A DNA stretch of 64,000 nt, taken from the NCBI RefSeq assembly GCF_029227915.1, contig NC_079885.1:20099001-20163000 (forward strand), in the 5' to 3' direction. The translations under genes and the position numbers were made by a program. Under the pieces are notes generated by a model. It did no database searches, was not told the origin of the DNA, and saw only the letters and a program-made list of their open reading frames with translations. Below are positions 22,761-35,240 of this stretch, piece after piece; the first letter of the stretch is position 1, and the number at the start of each line of letters is the position of its first letter. The stretch comes from Hydractinia symbiolongicarpus (taxonomy: Eukaryota > Cnidaria > Hydrozoa > Anthoathecata > Hydractiniidae).

Positions 22761-22842
22761 GTTTTTAACACCACATCTGACTATGCAAGTAAACGTAGTT
22801 TGTTTTTAACACCACATCTGGCTATGCAGGTAAACGTAGTTT
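22761..22842. repeat. 41-bp microduplication in the A spacer
   Basis: A 41-bp stretch running from 'gtttttaacacc' to 'aaacgtagttt' occurs twice in tandem, with a shared 'gttt' at the joint. It marks a subfamily: the same duplication begins at 23875, 24989, 28518, 29096, 46307, 47957, 49071, 50185, 53178, 54292 and 55406. It lengthens those dimers from about 537 to 578 bp. Confidence 0.9.
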
Positions 22843-22943
22843 CAAGACTAAAACTACCGTTGCTTTTACAATTATCGTGACATTAGGAATCATAAGCAGT
22901 GGTAGCACTATCTGTTTCATCTGATCAAAGAATTTGTTCATTG

Positions 22944-22948
22944 CGTCT

Positions 22949-23000
<52 letters not shown>

Positions 23001-23017
23001 AATTGCGCCACGGAGAC
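22944..23017 (-). tRNA. tRNA-Asn-GTT: tRNA-Asn(GTT), G69A
   Basis: G69A turns the T4-G69 wobble into a T4-A69 pair, making all seven acceptor pairs Watson-Crick. Paralogues 46490 and 48140. Confidence 0.95.
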
Positions 23018-23479
23018 ATGAATTTACTGAAGTTTCCCTATTTACAAGTTGGCTCATTTACTTTTATTTATTTTTAATAGGACATCTGATGATGCCAGTA
23101 GACATGGCTACAAGTGTAACACTACCGTTGCTCTTACAGTTAACGTGACTTTAGGAATAAGAGGCAGTGATAGCACTCTCTGATTCTTCTGATGGACATA
23201 TTTGTTCATCGCTTCCCCGGGTGGGTTTGAACCACAAACCTTTCCGTTAACAGCCGAACGCGCTAACCAATTGACGCACGGAGACACGAAACATACTAAA
23301 GTATCCCTATTTACTAGTTACCTAATTCAATTTCAATGTTTTTAACACCACATCTGACAATGCAGGTAAACGTAGTTTCAAGACTAAAAGTACCGTTGCT
23401 TTTACAATTATCGTGACATTAGGAATCATAAGCAGTGGTAGCACTATCTGTTTCATTTGATCGAAGTATTTGTTCATTG

Positions 23480-23536
<57 letters not shown>

Positions 23537-23553
23537 AATTGCGCCACGGAGAC
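23480..23553 (-). tRNA. tRNA-Asn-GTT: tRNA-Asn(GTT), consensus copy
   Basis: Identical to consensus; paralogue 48676. Confidence 0.95.
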
Positions 23554-24057
23554 ATGAAACTTACTGAAGTTTCTCTATTTACAAGTTGGCTCATTTACTT
23601 TCATTTATTTTTAATAGAACATCTGATGATGCCAGTAAACATGGCTACAAGAGTAACACTACCGTTGCTTTTACAGTTAACGTGACATTAGGAATAAGAG
23701 GCAGTGATAGCACTCTCTGATTCTTCTGATGGACATATTTGTTCTTCGCTTCCAAGGGTGGGCTTGAACCACCAACCTTTCAGTTAACAGGCGAACGCGC
23801 TAACCAATTGCGGCACGGAGACACGAAACATACTGAAGTATCCCTATTTATTAGTTAGCTAATTCAATTTCAATGTTTTTAACACCACATCTGACTATGC
23901 AGGTAAACGTAGTTTGTTTTTAACACCACATCTGACTATGCAGGTAAACGTAGTTTCAAGACTAAAACTACCGTTGCTTTTACAATTATCGTGACATTAG
24001 GAATCATAAGCAGTTGTAGCACTATCTGTTTCATCTGATCAAAGAATTTGTTCATTG

Positions 24058-24062
24058 CGTCT

Positions 24063-24114
<52 letters not shown>

Positions 24115-24131
24115 AATTGCGCCACGGAGAC
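24058..24131 (-). tRNA. tRNA-Asn-GTT: tRNA-Asn(GTT), G69A
   Basis: Acceptor fully Watson-Crick; paralogue 49254. Confidence 0.95.
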
Positions 24132-24593
24132 ATGAATTTACTGAAGTTTCCCTATTTACAAGTTGGCTCATTTACTTTTATTTATTTTTAATAGCACATC
24201 TGATGATGCCAGTAGACATGGCTACAAGTGTAACACTACCGTTGCTCTTACAGTTAACGTGACTTTAGGAATAAGAGGCAGTGATAGCACTCTCTGATTC
24301 TTCTGATGGACATATTTGTTCATCGCTTCCCCGGGTGGGTTTGAACCACAAACCTTTCCGTTAACAGCCAAACGCGCTAACCAATTGCAGCACGGAGACA
24401 CGAAACATACTAAAGTATCCCTATTTACTAGTTACCTAATTCAATTTCAATGTTTTTAACACCACATCTGACTATGCAGGTAAACGTAGTTTCAAGACTA
24501 AAAGTACCGTTGCTTTTACAATTATCGTGACATTAGGAATCATAAGCAGTGGTAGCACTATCTGTTTCATTTGATCGAAGTATTTGTTCATTG

Positions 24594-24650
<57 letters not shown>

Positions 24651-24667
24651 AATTGCGCCACGGAGAC
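24594..24667 (-). tRNA. tRNA-Asn-GTT: tRNA-Asn(GTT), consensus copy
   Basis: Identical to consensus; paralogue 49790. Confidence 0.95.
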
Positions 24668-25171
24668 ATGAAACTTACTGAAGTTTCTCTATTTACAAGT
24701 TGGCTCATTTACTTTCATTTATTTTTAATAGAACATCTGATGATGCCAGTAAACATGGCTACAAGAGTAACACTACCGTTGCTTTTACAGTTAACGTGAC
24801 ATTAGGAATAAGAGGCAGTGATAGCACTCTCTGATTCTTCTGATGGACATATTTGTTCTTCGCTTCCAAGTGTGGGCTTGAACCACCAACCTTTCAGTTA
24901 ACAGGCGAACGCGCTAACCAATTGCGGCACGGAGACACGAAACATACTGAAGTATCCCTATTTATTAGTTAGCTAATTCAATTTCAATGTTTTTAACACC
25001 ACATCTGACTATGCAGGTAAACGTAGTTTGTTTTTAACACCACATCTGACTATGCAGGTAAACGTAGTTTCAAGACTAAAACTACCGTTGCTTTTACAAT
25101 TATCGTGACATTAGGAATCATAAGCAGTGGTAGCACTATCTGTTTCATCTGATCAAAGAATTTGTTCATTG

Positions 25172-25245
25172 CGTCTCCGGGTGGGCTTGAACCACCAATC
25201 TTTCGGTTAACAGCCGAACGCGCTAACCAATTGCGCCACGGAGAC
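25172..25245 (-). tRNA. tRNA-Asn-GTT: tRNA-Asn(GTT), G69A
   Basis: G69A plus one variable-loop G to A; paralogue 50368. Confidence 0.93.
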
Positions 25246-25454
25246 ATGAATTTACTGAAGTTTCCCTATTTACAAGTTGGCTCATTTACTTTTATTTATT
25301 TTTAATAGCACATCTGATGATGCCAGTAGACATGGCTACAAGTGTAACACTACCGTTGCTCCTACAGTTAACGTGACTTTAGGAATAAGAGGCAGTGATA
25401 GCACTCTCTGATTCTTCTGATGGACATATTTGTTCATCGCTTCCCCGGGTGGGT

Positions 25455-25496
<42 letters not shown>

Positions 25497-25707
25497 AATT
25501 GCAGCACGGAGACACAAAACATACTAAAGTATCCCTATTTACTAGTTACGTAATTCAATTTCAATGTTTTTAACACCACATCTGACTATGCAGGTAAACG
25601 TAGTTTCAAGACTAAAAGTACCGTTGCTTTTACAATTATCGTGACATTAGGAATCATAAGCAAGGGTAGCACTATCTGTTTCATTTGATCGAAGTATTTG
25701 TTCATTG

Positions 25708-25764
<57 letters not shown>

Positions 25765-25781
25765 AATTGCGCCACGGAGAC
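25708..25781 (-). tRNA. tRNA-Asn-GTT: tRNA-Asn(GTT), consensus copy
   Basis: Identical to consensus; paralogue 50904. Confidence 0.95.
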
Positions 25782-25976
25782 ATGAAACTTACTGAAATTT
25801 CCCTATTTAAAAGTTGGCTTATTTACTTTCATTTATTTTTAATAGCACATCTGATGATGCCAGTAAACATGGCTACAAGAGTAACACTACCGTTGCTCTT
25901 ACAGTTAACGTGACATTAGGAATAAGAGGCAGTGATAGCACTCTCTGATTCTTCTGATGGACATATTTGTTCATCG

Positions 25977-25978
25977 CC

Positions 25979-26033
<55 letters not shown>

Positions 26034-26050
26034 AATTGCGCCACGGAGAC
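25977..26050 (-). tRNA. tRNA-Asn-GTT: B/A chimeric tRNA-Asn(GTT)
   Basis: The 3' end and 3' flank are B-type (atcgcctcccc) while the rest of the body and the 5' flank are A-type, so the switch lies inside the tRNA. C72 is G, giving a G1-G72 mismatch; the other stems are intact. Paralogue 51173. Confidence 0.8.
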
Positions 26051-26247
26051 ATGAAACTTACTGAAGTTTCCCTATTTACAAGTTGGCTCATTTACTTTCA
26101 TTTATTTTTAATAGCACATCTGATAATGCCAGTAAACATGGCTACAAGAGTAACACTACCGTTGCTCTTACAGTTACCGTGACATTAGGAATAAGAGGCA
26201 GTGATAGCACTCTCTGATTCTTCTGATGGACATATTTGTTCATCGCC

Positions 26248-26278
<31 letters not shown>

Positions 26279-26513
26279 CGTTAACAGCCGAACGCGCTAA
26301 CCAATTGCGGCACTAAGACACGAAACATACTGATGTATCCCTATTTACTAGTTAGCTAATTCAATTTCAATGTTTTTAACACCACATCTGACTATGCAGG
26401 TAAACGTAGTTTCAAGACTAAAACTACCGTTGCTTTTACAATTATCGTGACATTAGGAATCATAAGCAGTGGTATCACTATCTGTTTCATCTGATCGAAG
26501 TATTTGTTCATTG

Positions 26514-26570
<57 letters not shown>

Positions 26571-26587
26571 AATTGCGCCACGGAGAC
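26514..26587 (-). tRNA. tRNA-Asn-GTT: tRNA-Asn(GTT), consensus copy
   Basis: Identical to consensus; paralogue 51710. Confidence 0.95.
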
Positions 26588-26784
26588 ATGAAACTTACTG
26601 AAGTTTCCCTATTTACAAGTTGGCTCATTTACTTTTATTTATTTTTAATAGCACATCTGATGATGCCAGTAAACATGGCTACAAGAGTAACACTACCGTT
26701 GCTCTTACAGTTAGCGTGACATTAGGAATAAGAGGCAGTGATAGCACTCTCTGATTCTTCTGATGGACATATTTGTTTATCGCC

Positions 26785-26815
<31 letters not shown>

Positions 26816-27050
26816 CGTTAACAGCCGAACGCGCTAACCAATTGCGGCACGAAGACACGAAACATACTGAAGTATCCCTATTTACTAGTTAGCTAATTCA
26901 ATTTCAATGTTTTTAACACCACATCTGACTATGCAGGTAAACGTAGTTTCAAGACTAAAACTACCGTTGCTTTTACAATTATCGTGACATTAGGAATCAT
27001 AAGCAGTGGTAGCACTATCTGTTTCATCTGATCGAAGTATTTGTTCATTG

Positions 27051-27124
27051 CGTCCCCGGATGGGCTTGAGCCACCAACCTTTCGGTCAACAGCCGAACGC
27101 GCTAACCAATTGCTCCACGGAGAC
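27051..27124 (-). tRNA. tRNA-Asn-GTT: tRNA-Asn(GTT)-like, A37G family
   Basis: Same four changes as 21830. Confidence 0.7.
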
Positions 27125-27586
27125 ATGAAAATTACTGAAGTTTCCCTATTTGCAAGTTGACTCAATTACTTTCATTTATTTTAATAGCACATCTGATGAT
27201 GCCAGTAAACATGGCTACAAGAGTAACACTACCGTTGCTCTTACAGTTAACGTGACATTAGGAATAAGAGGCAGTGATAGCACTCTCTGATTATTCTGAT
27301 GGACATATTTGTTCATCGCCTCCCTGGGTGGGCTTGAACCACCAACCTTTCCGTTAACAGCCGAACGCGCCAACAAATTGAGACACGAAGGCACGAAACA
27401 TACTGAAGTATCCCTATTTACTAGTTAGCTAATTCAATTTCAATGTTTTTAACACCATATCTGACTATGCAGGTAAACGTAGTTTGAAGACTAAAACTAC
27501 CGTTGCTTTTACAATTATCGTGACATTAGGAATCATAAGCAGTGGTAGCACTATCTGTTTCATCTGATCAAAGAATTTGTTCATTG

Positions 27587-27604
27587 CGTCTCCGGGTGGG
27601 CTTT

Positions 27605-27643
<39 letters not shown>

Positions 27644-27660
27644 AATTGCGCCACGGAGAC
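27587..27660 (-). tRNA. tRNA-Asn-GTT: tRNA-Asn(GTT), B box broken
   Basis: C56A changes the invariant C of the T loop and B box (TTAAAGC); also G69A. Probably poorly transcribed. Paralogue 53361. Confidence 0.72.
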
Positions 27661-28122
27661 ATGAATTTACTGAAGTTTCCCTATTTACAAGTTGGCTCAT
27701 TTACTTTTATTTATTTTTAATAGCACATCTGATGATGCCAGTAGACATGGCTACAAGTGTAACACTACCGTTGCTCTTACAGTTAACGTGACTTTAGGAA
27801 TAAGAGGCAGTGATAGCACTCTCTGATTCTTCTGATGGACATATTTGTTCATCGCTTCCCCGGGTGGGTTTGAACCACAAACCTTTCCGTTAACAGCCGA
27901 ACGCGCTAACCAATTGCAGCACGGAGACACGAAACATACTAAAGTATCCCTATTTACTAGTTACCTAATTCAATTTCAATGTTTTTAACACCACATCTGA
28001 CTATGCAGGTAAACGTAGTTTCAAGACTAAAAGTACCGTTGCTTTTACAATTATCGTGACATTAGGAATCATAAGCAGTGGTAGCACTTTCTGTTTCATT
28101 TGATCGAAGTATTTGTTCATTG

Positions 28123-28179
<57 letters not shown>

Positions 28180-28196
28180 AATTGCGCCACGGAGAC
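28123..28196 (-). tRNA. tRNA-Asn-GTT: tRNA-Asn(GTT), consensus copy
   Basis: Identical to consensus; paralogue 53897. Confidence 0.95.
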
Positions 28197-28700
28197 ATGA
28201 AACTTACTGAAGTTTCTCTATTTACAAGTTGGCTCATTTACTTTCATTTATTTTTAATAGAACATCTGATGATGCCAGTAAACATGGCTACAAGAGTAAC
28301 ACTACCGTTGCTTTTACAGTTAACGTGACATTAGGAATAAGAGGCAGTGATAGCACTCTCTGATTCTTCTGATGGACATATTTGTTCTTCGCTTCCAAGG
28401 GTGGGCTTGAACCACCAACCTTTCAGTTAACAGGCGAACGCGCTAACCAATTGCGGCACGGAGACACGAAACATACTGAAGTATCCCTATTTATTAGTTA
28501 GCTAATTCAATTTCAATGTTTTTAACACCACATCTGACTATGCAGGTAAACGTAGTTTGTTTTTAACACCACATCTGACTATGCAGGTAAACGTAGTTTC
28601 AAGACTAAAAGTACCGTTGCTTTTACAATTATCGTGACATTAGGAATCATAAGCAGTGGTAGCACTATCTGTTTCATTTGATCGAAGTATTTGTTCATTG

Positions 28701-28757
<57 letters not shown>

Positions 28758-28774
28758 AATTGCGCCACGGAGAC
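28701..28774 (-). tRNA. tRNA-Asn-GTT: tRNA-Asn(GTT), consensus copy
   Basis: Identical to consensus; paralogue 55011. Confidence 0.95.
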
Positions 28775-29278
28775 ATGAAACTTACTGAAGTTTCTCTATT
28801 TACAAGTTGGCTCATTTACTTTCATTTATTTTTAATAGAACATCTGATGATGCCAGTAAACATGGCTACAAGAGTAACACTACCGTTGCTTTTACAGTTA
28901 ACGTGACATTAGGAATAAGAGGCAGTGATAGCACTCTCTGATTCTTCTGATGGACATATTTGTTCTTCGCTTCCAAGGGTGGGCTTGAACCACCAACCTT
29001 TCAGTTAACAGGCGAACGCGCTAACCAATTGCGGCACGGAGACACGAAACATACTGAAGTATCCCTATTTATTAGTTAGCTAATTCAATTTCAATGTTTT
29101 TAACACCACATCTGACTATGCAGGTAAACGTAGTTTGTTTTTAACACCACATCTGACTATGCAGGTAAACGTAGTTTCAAGACTAAAACTACCGTTGCTT
29201 TTACAATTATCGTGACATTAGGAATCATAAGCAGTGGTAGCACTATCTGTTTCATCTGATCAAAGAATTTGTTCATTG

Positions 29279-29283
29279 CGTCT

Positions 29284-29335
<52 letters not shown>

Positions 29336-29352
29336 AATTGCGCCACGGAGAC
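29279..29352 (-). tRNA. tRNA-Asn-GTT: tRNA-Asn(GTT), G69A
   Basis: Acceptor fully Watson-Crick; paralogue 55589. Confidence 0.95.
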
Positions 29353-29561
29353 ATGAATTTACTGAAGTTTCCCTATTTACAACTTGGCTCATTTACTTTT
29401 ATTTATTTTTAATAGCACATCTGATGATGCCAGTAGACATGGCTACAAGTGTAACACTACCGTTGCTCTTACAGTTAACGTGACTTTAGGAATAAGAGGC
29501 AGTGATAGCACTCTCTGATTCTTCTGATGGACATATTTGTTCATCGCTTCCCCGGGTGGGT

Positions 29562-29603
<42 letters not shown>

Positions 29604-29814
29604 AATTGCAGCACGGAGACACAAAACATACTAAAGTATCCCTATTTACTTGTTACGTAATTCAATTTCAATGTTTTTAACACCACATCTGACTATGCAG
29701 GTAAACGTAGTTTCAAGACTAAAAGTACCGTTGCTTTTACAATTATCGTGACATTAGGAATCATAAGCAAGGGTAGCACTATCTGTTTCATTTGATCGAA
29801 GTATTTGTTCATTG

Positions 29815-29819
29815 CGTCT

Positions 29820-29871
<52 letters not shown>

Positions 29872-29888
29872 AATTGCGCCACGGAGAC
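29815..29888 (-). tRNA. tRNA-Asn-GTT: tRNA-Asn(GTT), G69A
   Basis: G69A; flank reads gacacg as in B monomers. Paralogue 56125. Confidence 0.94.
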
Positions 29889-30350
29889 ACGAAACTTACT
29901 GAAGTTTCCCTATTTAAAAGTTGGCTTATTTACTTTCATTTATTTTAATAGCACATCTGATGATGCCAGTAAACATGGCTACAAGAGTAACACTACCGTT
30001 GCTCTTACAGTTAACGTGACATTAGGAATAAGAGGCAGTGATAGCACTCTCTGATTCTTCTGATGGACATATTTGTTCATCGCCTCCCCGGGTGGGCTTG
30101 AACCAACAACCTTTCCTTTAACAGCCGAACGCGCTAACCAATTGCGGCACTAAGACACGAAACATACTGAAGTATCCCTATTTACTAGTTAGCTAATTCA
30201 ATTTTAATGTTTTTAACACCACATCTGACTATGCAGGTAAACGTAGTTTCAAGACTAAAACTACCGTTGCTTTTACAATTATCATGACATTAGGAATCAT
30301 AAGCAGTGGTAGCACTATCTGCTTTATCTGATCGAAGTATTTGTTCATTG

Positions 30351-30407
<57 letters not shown>

Positions 30408-30424
30408 AATTGCGCCACGGAGAC
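30351..30424 (-). tRNA. tRNA-Asn-GTT: tRNA-Asn(GTT), consensus copy
   Basis: Identical to consensus; paralogue 56661. Confidence 0.95.
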
Positions 30425-30887
30425 ATGAAACTTACTGAAGTTTCCCTATTTACAAGTTGGCTCATTTACTTTCGTTTATTTTTAATAGCACATCTGATGA
30501 TGCCAGTAAACATGGTTACAACAGTAACACTCCCGTTGCTCTTACAGTTAACGTGACATTAGGAATAAGAGGCAGTGATAGTACTCTCTGATTTTTCTGA
30601 TGGACATACTTGTTCATCGCTTCCACGGGTGGGCTTGAACCACCAACCTTTCCGTTAACAGCCGAAAGCGCTAACCAATTTCGGCACGGAGACACGAAAC
30701 ATACTGAAGTATCCCTATTTACTAGTTAGCTAATTCAATTTCAATGTTTCTAACACCACATCTGACTATGCAGGTAAAAGTAGTTTCAAGACTAAAATTA
30801 CCGTTGCTTTTACAATTATCGTGACATTAGGAATCATAAGCAGTGGTAGCACTATCTGCTTTATCTGATCGAAGTATTTGTTCATTG

Positions 30888-30892
30888 CGTCA

Positions 30893-30944
<52 letters not shown>

Positions 30945-30961
30945 AATTGCGTCACGGAGAC
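30888..30961 (-). tRNA. tRNA-Asn-GTT: tRNA-Asn(GTT), G69T/G10A
   Basis: T4-T69 and A10-C25 mismatches; anticodon and T arms intact. Paralogues 31962, 57198, 58272, 59346. Confidence 0.82.
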
Positions 30962-31424
30962 ATGAAACTTACTGAAGTTTCCCTATTTACAAGTTGGCTC
31001 GTTTGCTTTCATTTATTTTTAATAGAACATCTGATGATGCCAGTAAACATGGCTACAAGAGTAACACTACCGTTGCTTTTACAGTTAACGTGACATTTGG
31101 AATAAGAGGCAGTGATAGCACTCTCTGATTCTTCTGATGGACATATTTGTTCATCGCCTCCCCGGGTGGGCTTGAACCAACAACCTTTCCTTTAACAGCC
31201 GAACGCGCTAACCAATTGCGGCACTAAGACACGAAACATACTGAAGTATCCCTATTTACTAGTTAGCTAATTCAATTTTAATGTCTTTAACACCACATCT
31301 GACTATGCAGGTAAACGTAGTTTCAAGACTAAAACTACCGTTGCTTTTACAATTATCGTGACATTAGGAATCATAAGCAGTGGTAGCACTATCTGCTTTA
31401 TCTGATCGAAGTATTTGTTCATTG

Positions 31425-31481
<57 letters not shown>

Positions 31482-31498
31482 AATTGCGCCACGGAGAC
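31425..31498 (-). tRNA. tRNA-Asn-GTT: tRNA-Asn(GTT), consensus copy
   Basis: Identical to consensus; paralogue 57735. Confidence 0.95.
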
Positions 31499-31695
31499 AT
31501 GAAACTTACTGAAGTTTCCCTATTTACAAGTTGGCTCATTTACTTTCGTTTATTTTTAATAGCACATCTGATGATGCCAGTAAACATGGTTACAACAGTA
31601 ACACTCCCGTTGCTCTTACAGTTAACGTGACATTAGGAATAAGAGGCAGTGATAGTACTCTCTGATTTTTCTGATGGACATACTTGTTCATCGCT

Positions 31696-31726
<31 letters not shown>

Positions 31727-31961
31727 CGTTAACAGCCGAAAGCGCTAACCAATTTCGGCACGGAGACACGAAACATACTGAAGTATCCCTATTTACTAGT
31801 TAGCTAATTCAATTTCAATGTTTCTAACACCACATCTGACTATGCAGGTAAAAGTAGTTTCAAGACTAAAACTACCGTTGCTTTTACAATTATCGTGACA
31901 TTAGGAATCATAAGCAGTGGTAGCACTATCTGCTTTATCTGATCGAAGTATTTGTTCATTG

Positions 31962-31966
31962 CGTCA

Positions 31967-32018
<52 letters not shown>

Positions 32019-32035
32019 AATTGCGTCACGGAGAC
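31962..32035 (-). tRNA. tRNA-Asn-GTT: tRNA-Asn(GTT), G69T/G10A
   Basis: As 30888. Confidence 0.82.
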
Positions 32036-32230
32036 ATGAAACTTACTGAAGTTTCCCTATTTACAAGTTGGCTCGTTTGCTTTCATTTATTTTTAATAGA
32101 ACATCTGATGATGCCAGTAAACATGGCTACAAGAGTAACACTACCGTTGCTTTTACAGTTAACGTGACATTTGGAATAAGAGGCAGTGATAGCACTCTCT
32201 GATTTTTCTGATGGACATACTTGTTCATCG

Positions 32231-32304
32231 CTTCCCCGGGTGGGCTTGAACCACCAATCTTTCCGTTAACAGCCGAACGCGACAACAAATTGCGCTACGG
32301 AGAC
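32231..32304 (-). pseudogene. B-type block, 'gacaacaaattgcgctac' subtype
   Basis: The D arm is rearranged by substitutions. The 5' flank holds the covarying GATACTT/AAGTATC palindrome. It recurs near 32768, 33842, 58541 and 60152. Confidence 0.72.
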
Positions 32305-32498
32305 GCGATACTTACTGAAGTATCCCTATTCACTAGTAGGCTAATTCAATTTCAGTGTTCTTAACAGCACATCTGACTATGCAGGTAAACGTAGTTTCAA
32401 GACTAAAACTACCGTTGATGTTACAATTATCGTGATATTCGGCATCAGAAGCAGTGGTAGCACTATCTGTTTCATCTGATCGAAGTATTTGTTCATTG

Positions 32499-32508
32499 CG
32501 TCCCCGGC

Positions 32509-32555
<47 letters not shown>

Positions 32556-32572
32556 AATTGCGCCACGGAGAC
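32499..32572 (-). tRNA. tRNA-Asn-GTT: tRNA-Asn(GTT), C64G
   Basis: G50-G64 mismatch in the T stem; first of four amplified copies. Paralogue 58809 lacks the change. Confidence 0.83.
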
Positions 32573-32769
32573 ATGAAACTTACTGAAGTTTCCCTATTTA
32601 CAAGTTGGCTCATTTACTTTCGTTTATTTTAAATAGCACATCTGATGATGCCAGTAAACATGGTTACAACAGTAACACTCCCGTTGCTCTTACAGTTAAC
32701 GTGACATTAGGAATAAGAGGCAGTGATAGTACTCTCTGATATTTCTGATGGACATACTTGTTTATCGCT

Positions 32770-32800
<31 letters not shown>

Positions 32801-33035
32801 CGTTAACAGCCGAACGCGACAACAAATTGCGCTACGGAGACGCGATACTTACTGAAGTATCCCTATTCACTAGTAGGCTAATTCAATTTCAGTGTTCTTA
32901 ACAGCACATCTGACTATGCAGGTAAACGTAGTTTCAAGACTAAAACTACCGTTGATGTTACAATTATCGTGATATTCGGCATCAGAAGCAGTGGTAGCAC
33001 TATCTGTTTCATCTGATCGAAGTATTTGTTCATTG

Positions 33036-33045
33036 CGTCCCCGGC

Positions 33046-33092
<47 letters not shown>

Positions 33093-33109
33093 AATTGCGC
33101 CACGGAGAC
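33036..33109 (-). tRNA. tRNA-Asn-GTT: tRNA-Asn(GTT), C64G
   Basis: Second amplified copy. Confidence 0.83.
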
Positions 33110-33306
33110 ATGAAACTTACTGAAGTTTCCCTATTTACAAGTTGGCTCATTTACTTTCGTTTATTTTAAATAGCACATCTGATGATGCCAGTAAACATGG
33201 TTACAACAGTAACACTCCCGTTGCTCTTACAGTTAACGTGACATTAGGAATAAGAGGCAGTGATAGTACTCTCTGATATTTCTGATGGACATACTTGTTT
33301 ATCGCT

Positions 33307-33337
<31 letters not shown>

Positions 33338-33572
33338 CGTTAACAGCCGAACGCGCCAACAAATTGTGACACGAAGGCACGAAACATACTGAAGTATCCC
33401 TATTTACTAGTTAGCTAATTCAATTTCAATGTTTTTAACACCATATCTGACTATGCAGGTAAACGTAGTTTCAAGACTAAAACTACCGTTGATGTTACAA
33501 TTATCGTGATATTCGGCATCAGAAGCAGTGGTAGCACTATCTGTTTCATCTGATCGAAGTATTTGTTCATTG

Positions 33573-33582
33573 CGTCCCCGGC

Positions 33583-33629
<47 letters not shown>

Positions 33630-33646
33630 AATTGCGCCACGGAGAC
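33573..33646 (-). tRNA. tRNA-Asn-GTT: tRNA-Asn(GTT), C64G
   Basis: Third amplified copy. Confidence 0.83.
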
Positions 33647-33843
33647 ATGAAACTTACTGAAGTTTCCCTATTTACAAGTTGGCTCATTTACTTTCGTTTA
33701 TTTTAAATAGCACATCTGATGATGCCAGTAAACATGGTTACAACAGTAACACTCCCGTTGCTCTTACAGTTAACGTGACATTAGGAATAAGAGGCAGTGA
33801 TAGTACTCTCTGATATTTCTGATGGACATACTTGTTTATCGCT

Positions 33844-33874
<31 letters not shown>

Positions 33875-34109
33875 CGTTAACAGCCGAACGCGACAACAAA
33901 TTGCGCTACGGAGACGCGATACTTACTGAAGTATCCCTATTCACTAGTAGGCTAATTCAATTTCAGTGTTCTTAACAGCACATCTGACTATGCAGGTAAA
34001 CGTAGTTTCAAGACTAAAACTACCGTTGATGTTACAATTATCGTGATATTCGGCATCAGAAGCAGTGGTAGCACTATCTGTTTCATCTGATCGAAGTATT
34101 TGTTCATTG

Positions 34110-34119
34110 CGTCCCCGGC

Positions 34120-34166
<47 letters not shown>

Positions 34167-34183
34167 AATTGCGCCACGGAGAC
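34110..34183 (-). tRNA. tRNA-Asn-GTT: tRNA-Asn(GTT), C64G
   Basis: Fourth amplified copy; the next A block is of the 17539 type. Confidence 0.83.
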
Positions 34184-34380
34184 ATGAAACTTACTGAAGT
34201 TTCCCTATTTACAAGTTGGCTCATTTACTTTCGTTTATTTTAAATAGCACATCTGATGATGCCAGTAAACATGGTTACAACAGTAACACTCCCGTTGCTC
34301 TTACAGTTAACGTGACATTAGGAATAAGAGGCAGTGATAGTACTCTCTGATATTTCTGATGGACATACTTGTTTATCGCT

Positions 34381-34411
<31 letters not shown>

Positions 34412-34646
34412 CGTTAACAGCCGAACGCGCCAACAAATTGTGACACGAAGGCACGAAACATACTGAAGTATCCCTATTTACTAGTTAGCTAATTCAATTT
34501 CAATGTTTTTAACACCATATCTGACTATGCAGGTAAACGTAGTTTCAAGACTAAAACTACCGTTGCTTTTACAATTATCGTGTCATTAGGAATCATAAGC
34601 AGTGGTAGCGCTATCTGTTTCATCTGATGGAAGTATTTGTTCATTG

Positions 34647-34658
34647 CATCCCCGGGTT

Positions 34659-34703
<45 letters not shown>

Positions 34704-34720
34704 AATTGCGCCACGGAGAC
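34647..34720 (-). tRNA. tRNA-Asn-GTT: tRNA-Asn(GTT), C72T/C62A
   Basis: Same changes as 17539, 17,108 bp away. Confidence 0.8.
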
Positions 34721-35183
34721 ATGAAACTTACTGAAGTTTCCCTATTTACAAGTTGGCTCATTTACTTTCATTTATTTTTAATAGAACATCTGATGATGCC
34801 AGTAAACATGGCTACAAGAGTAACACTACCGTTGCTTTTACAGTTAACGTGACATTAGGAATAAGAGGCAGTGATAGCACTCTCTGATTCTTCTGATGGA
34901 CATATTTGTTCATCGCTCCCCAGGGTGCGCTTGAACCACCAACCTTTCAGTTAACAGGCGAACGCGCTAACCAATTGCGGCACGGAGACACGAAACATAC
35001 TGAAGTATCCCTATTTACTAGTTAGCTAATTCAATTTCAATGTTTTTAACACCATATATGACTATGCAAGTAAACGTAGTTTCAAGACTAAAACTACCGT
35101 TGCTTTTACAATTATCGTGACATTAGGAATCATAAGCAGTGGTAGCACTATCTGTTTCATCTGATCAAAGAATTTGTTCATTG

Positions 35184-35240
<57 letters not shown>

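Larger units (their letters stand above)
22366..25780 (-). repeat. 1,114-bp two-dimer higher-order repeat
   Basis: A blocks 22366, 23480, 24594 and 25708 are spaced 1,114 bp, interleaved with 22944, 24058 and 25172. The alternate copies differ consistently: one set is consensus, the other has G69A in the acceptor stem and a shortened 5' flank (gaattt for gaaactt). The extra length over 1,074 bp comes from a 41-bp microduplication in every unit. Confidence 0.85.
32340..34430 (-). repeat. Recently amplified 537/1,074-bp block
   Basis: Four consecutive dimers (A blocks 32499, 33036, 33573, 34110) are almost identical, sharing C64G and the spacer variant 'gatgttacaattatcgtgat'. The B blocks alternate between a 'gacaacaaattgcgctac' form and a 'gccaacaaattgtgacac' form, so the amplified unit is partly a 1,074-bp two-dimer repeat. 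Confidence 0.85.
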
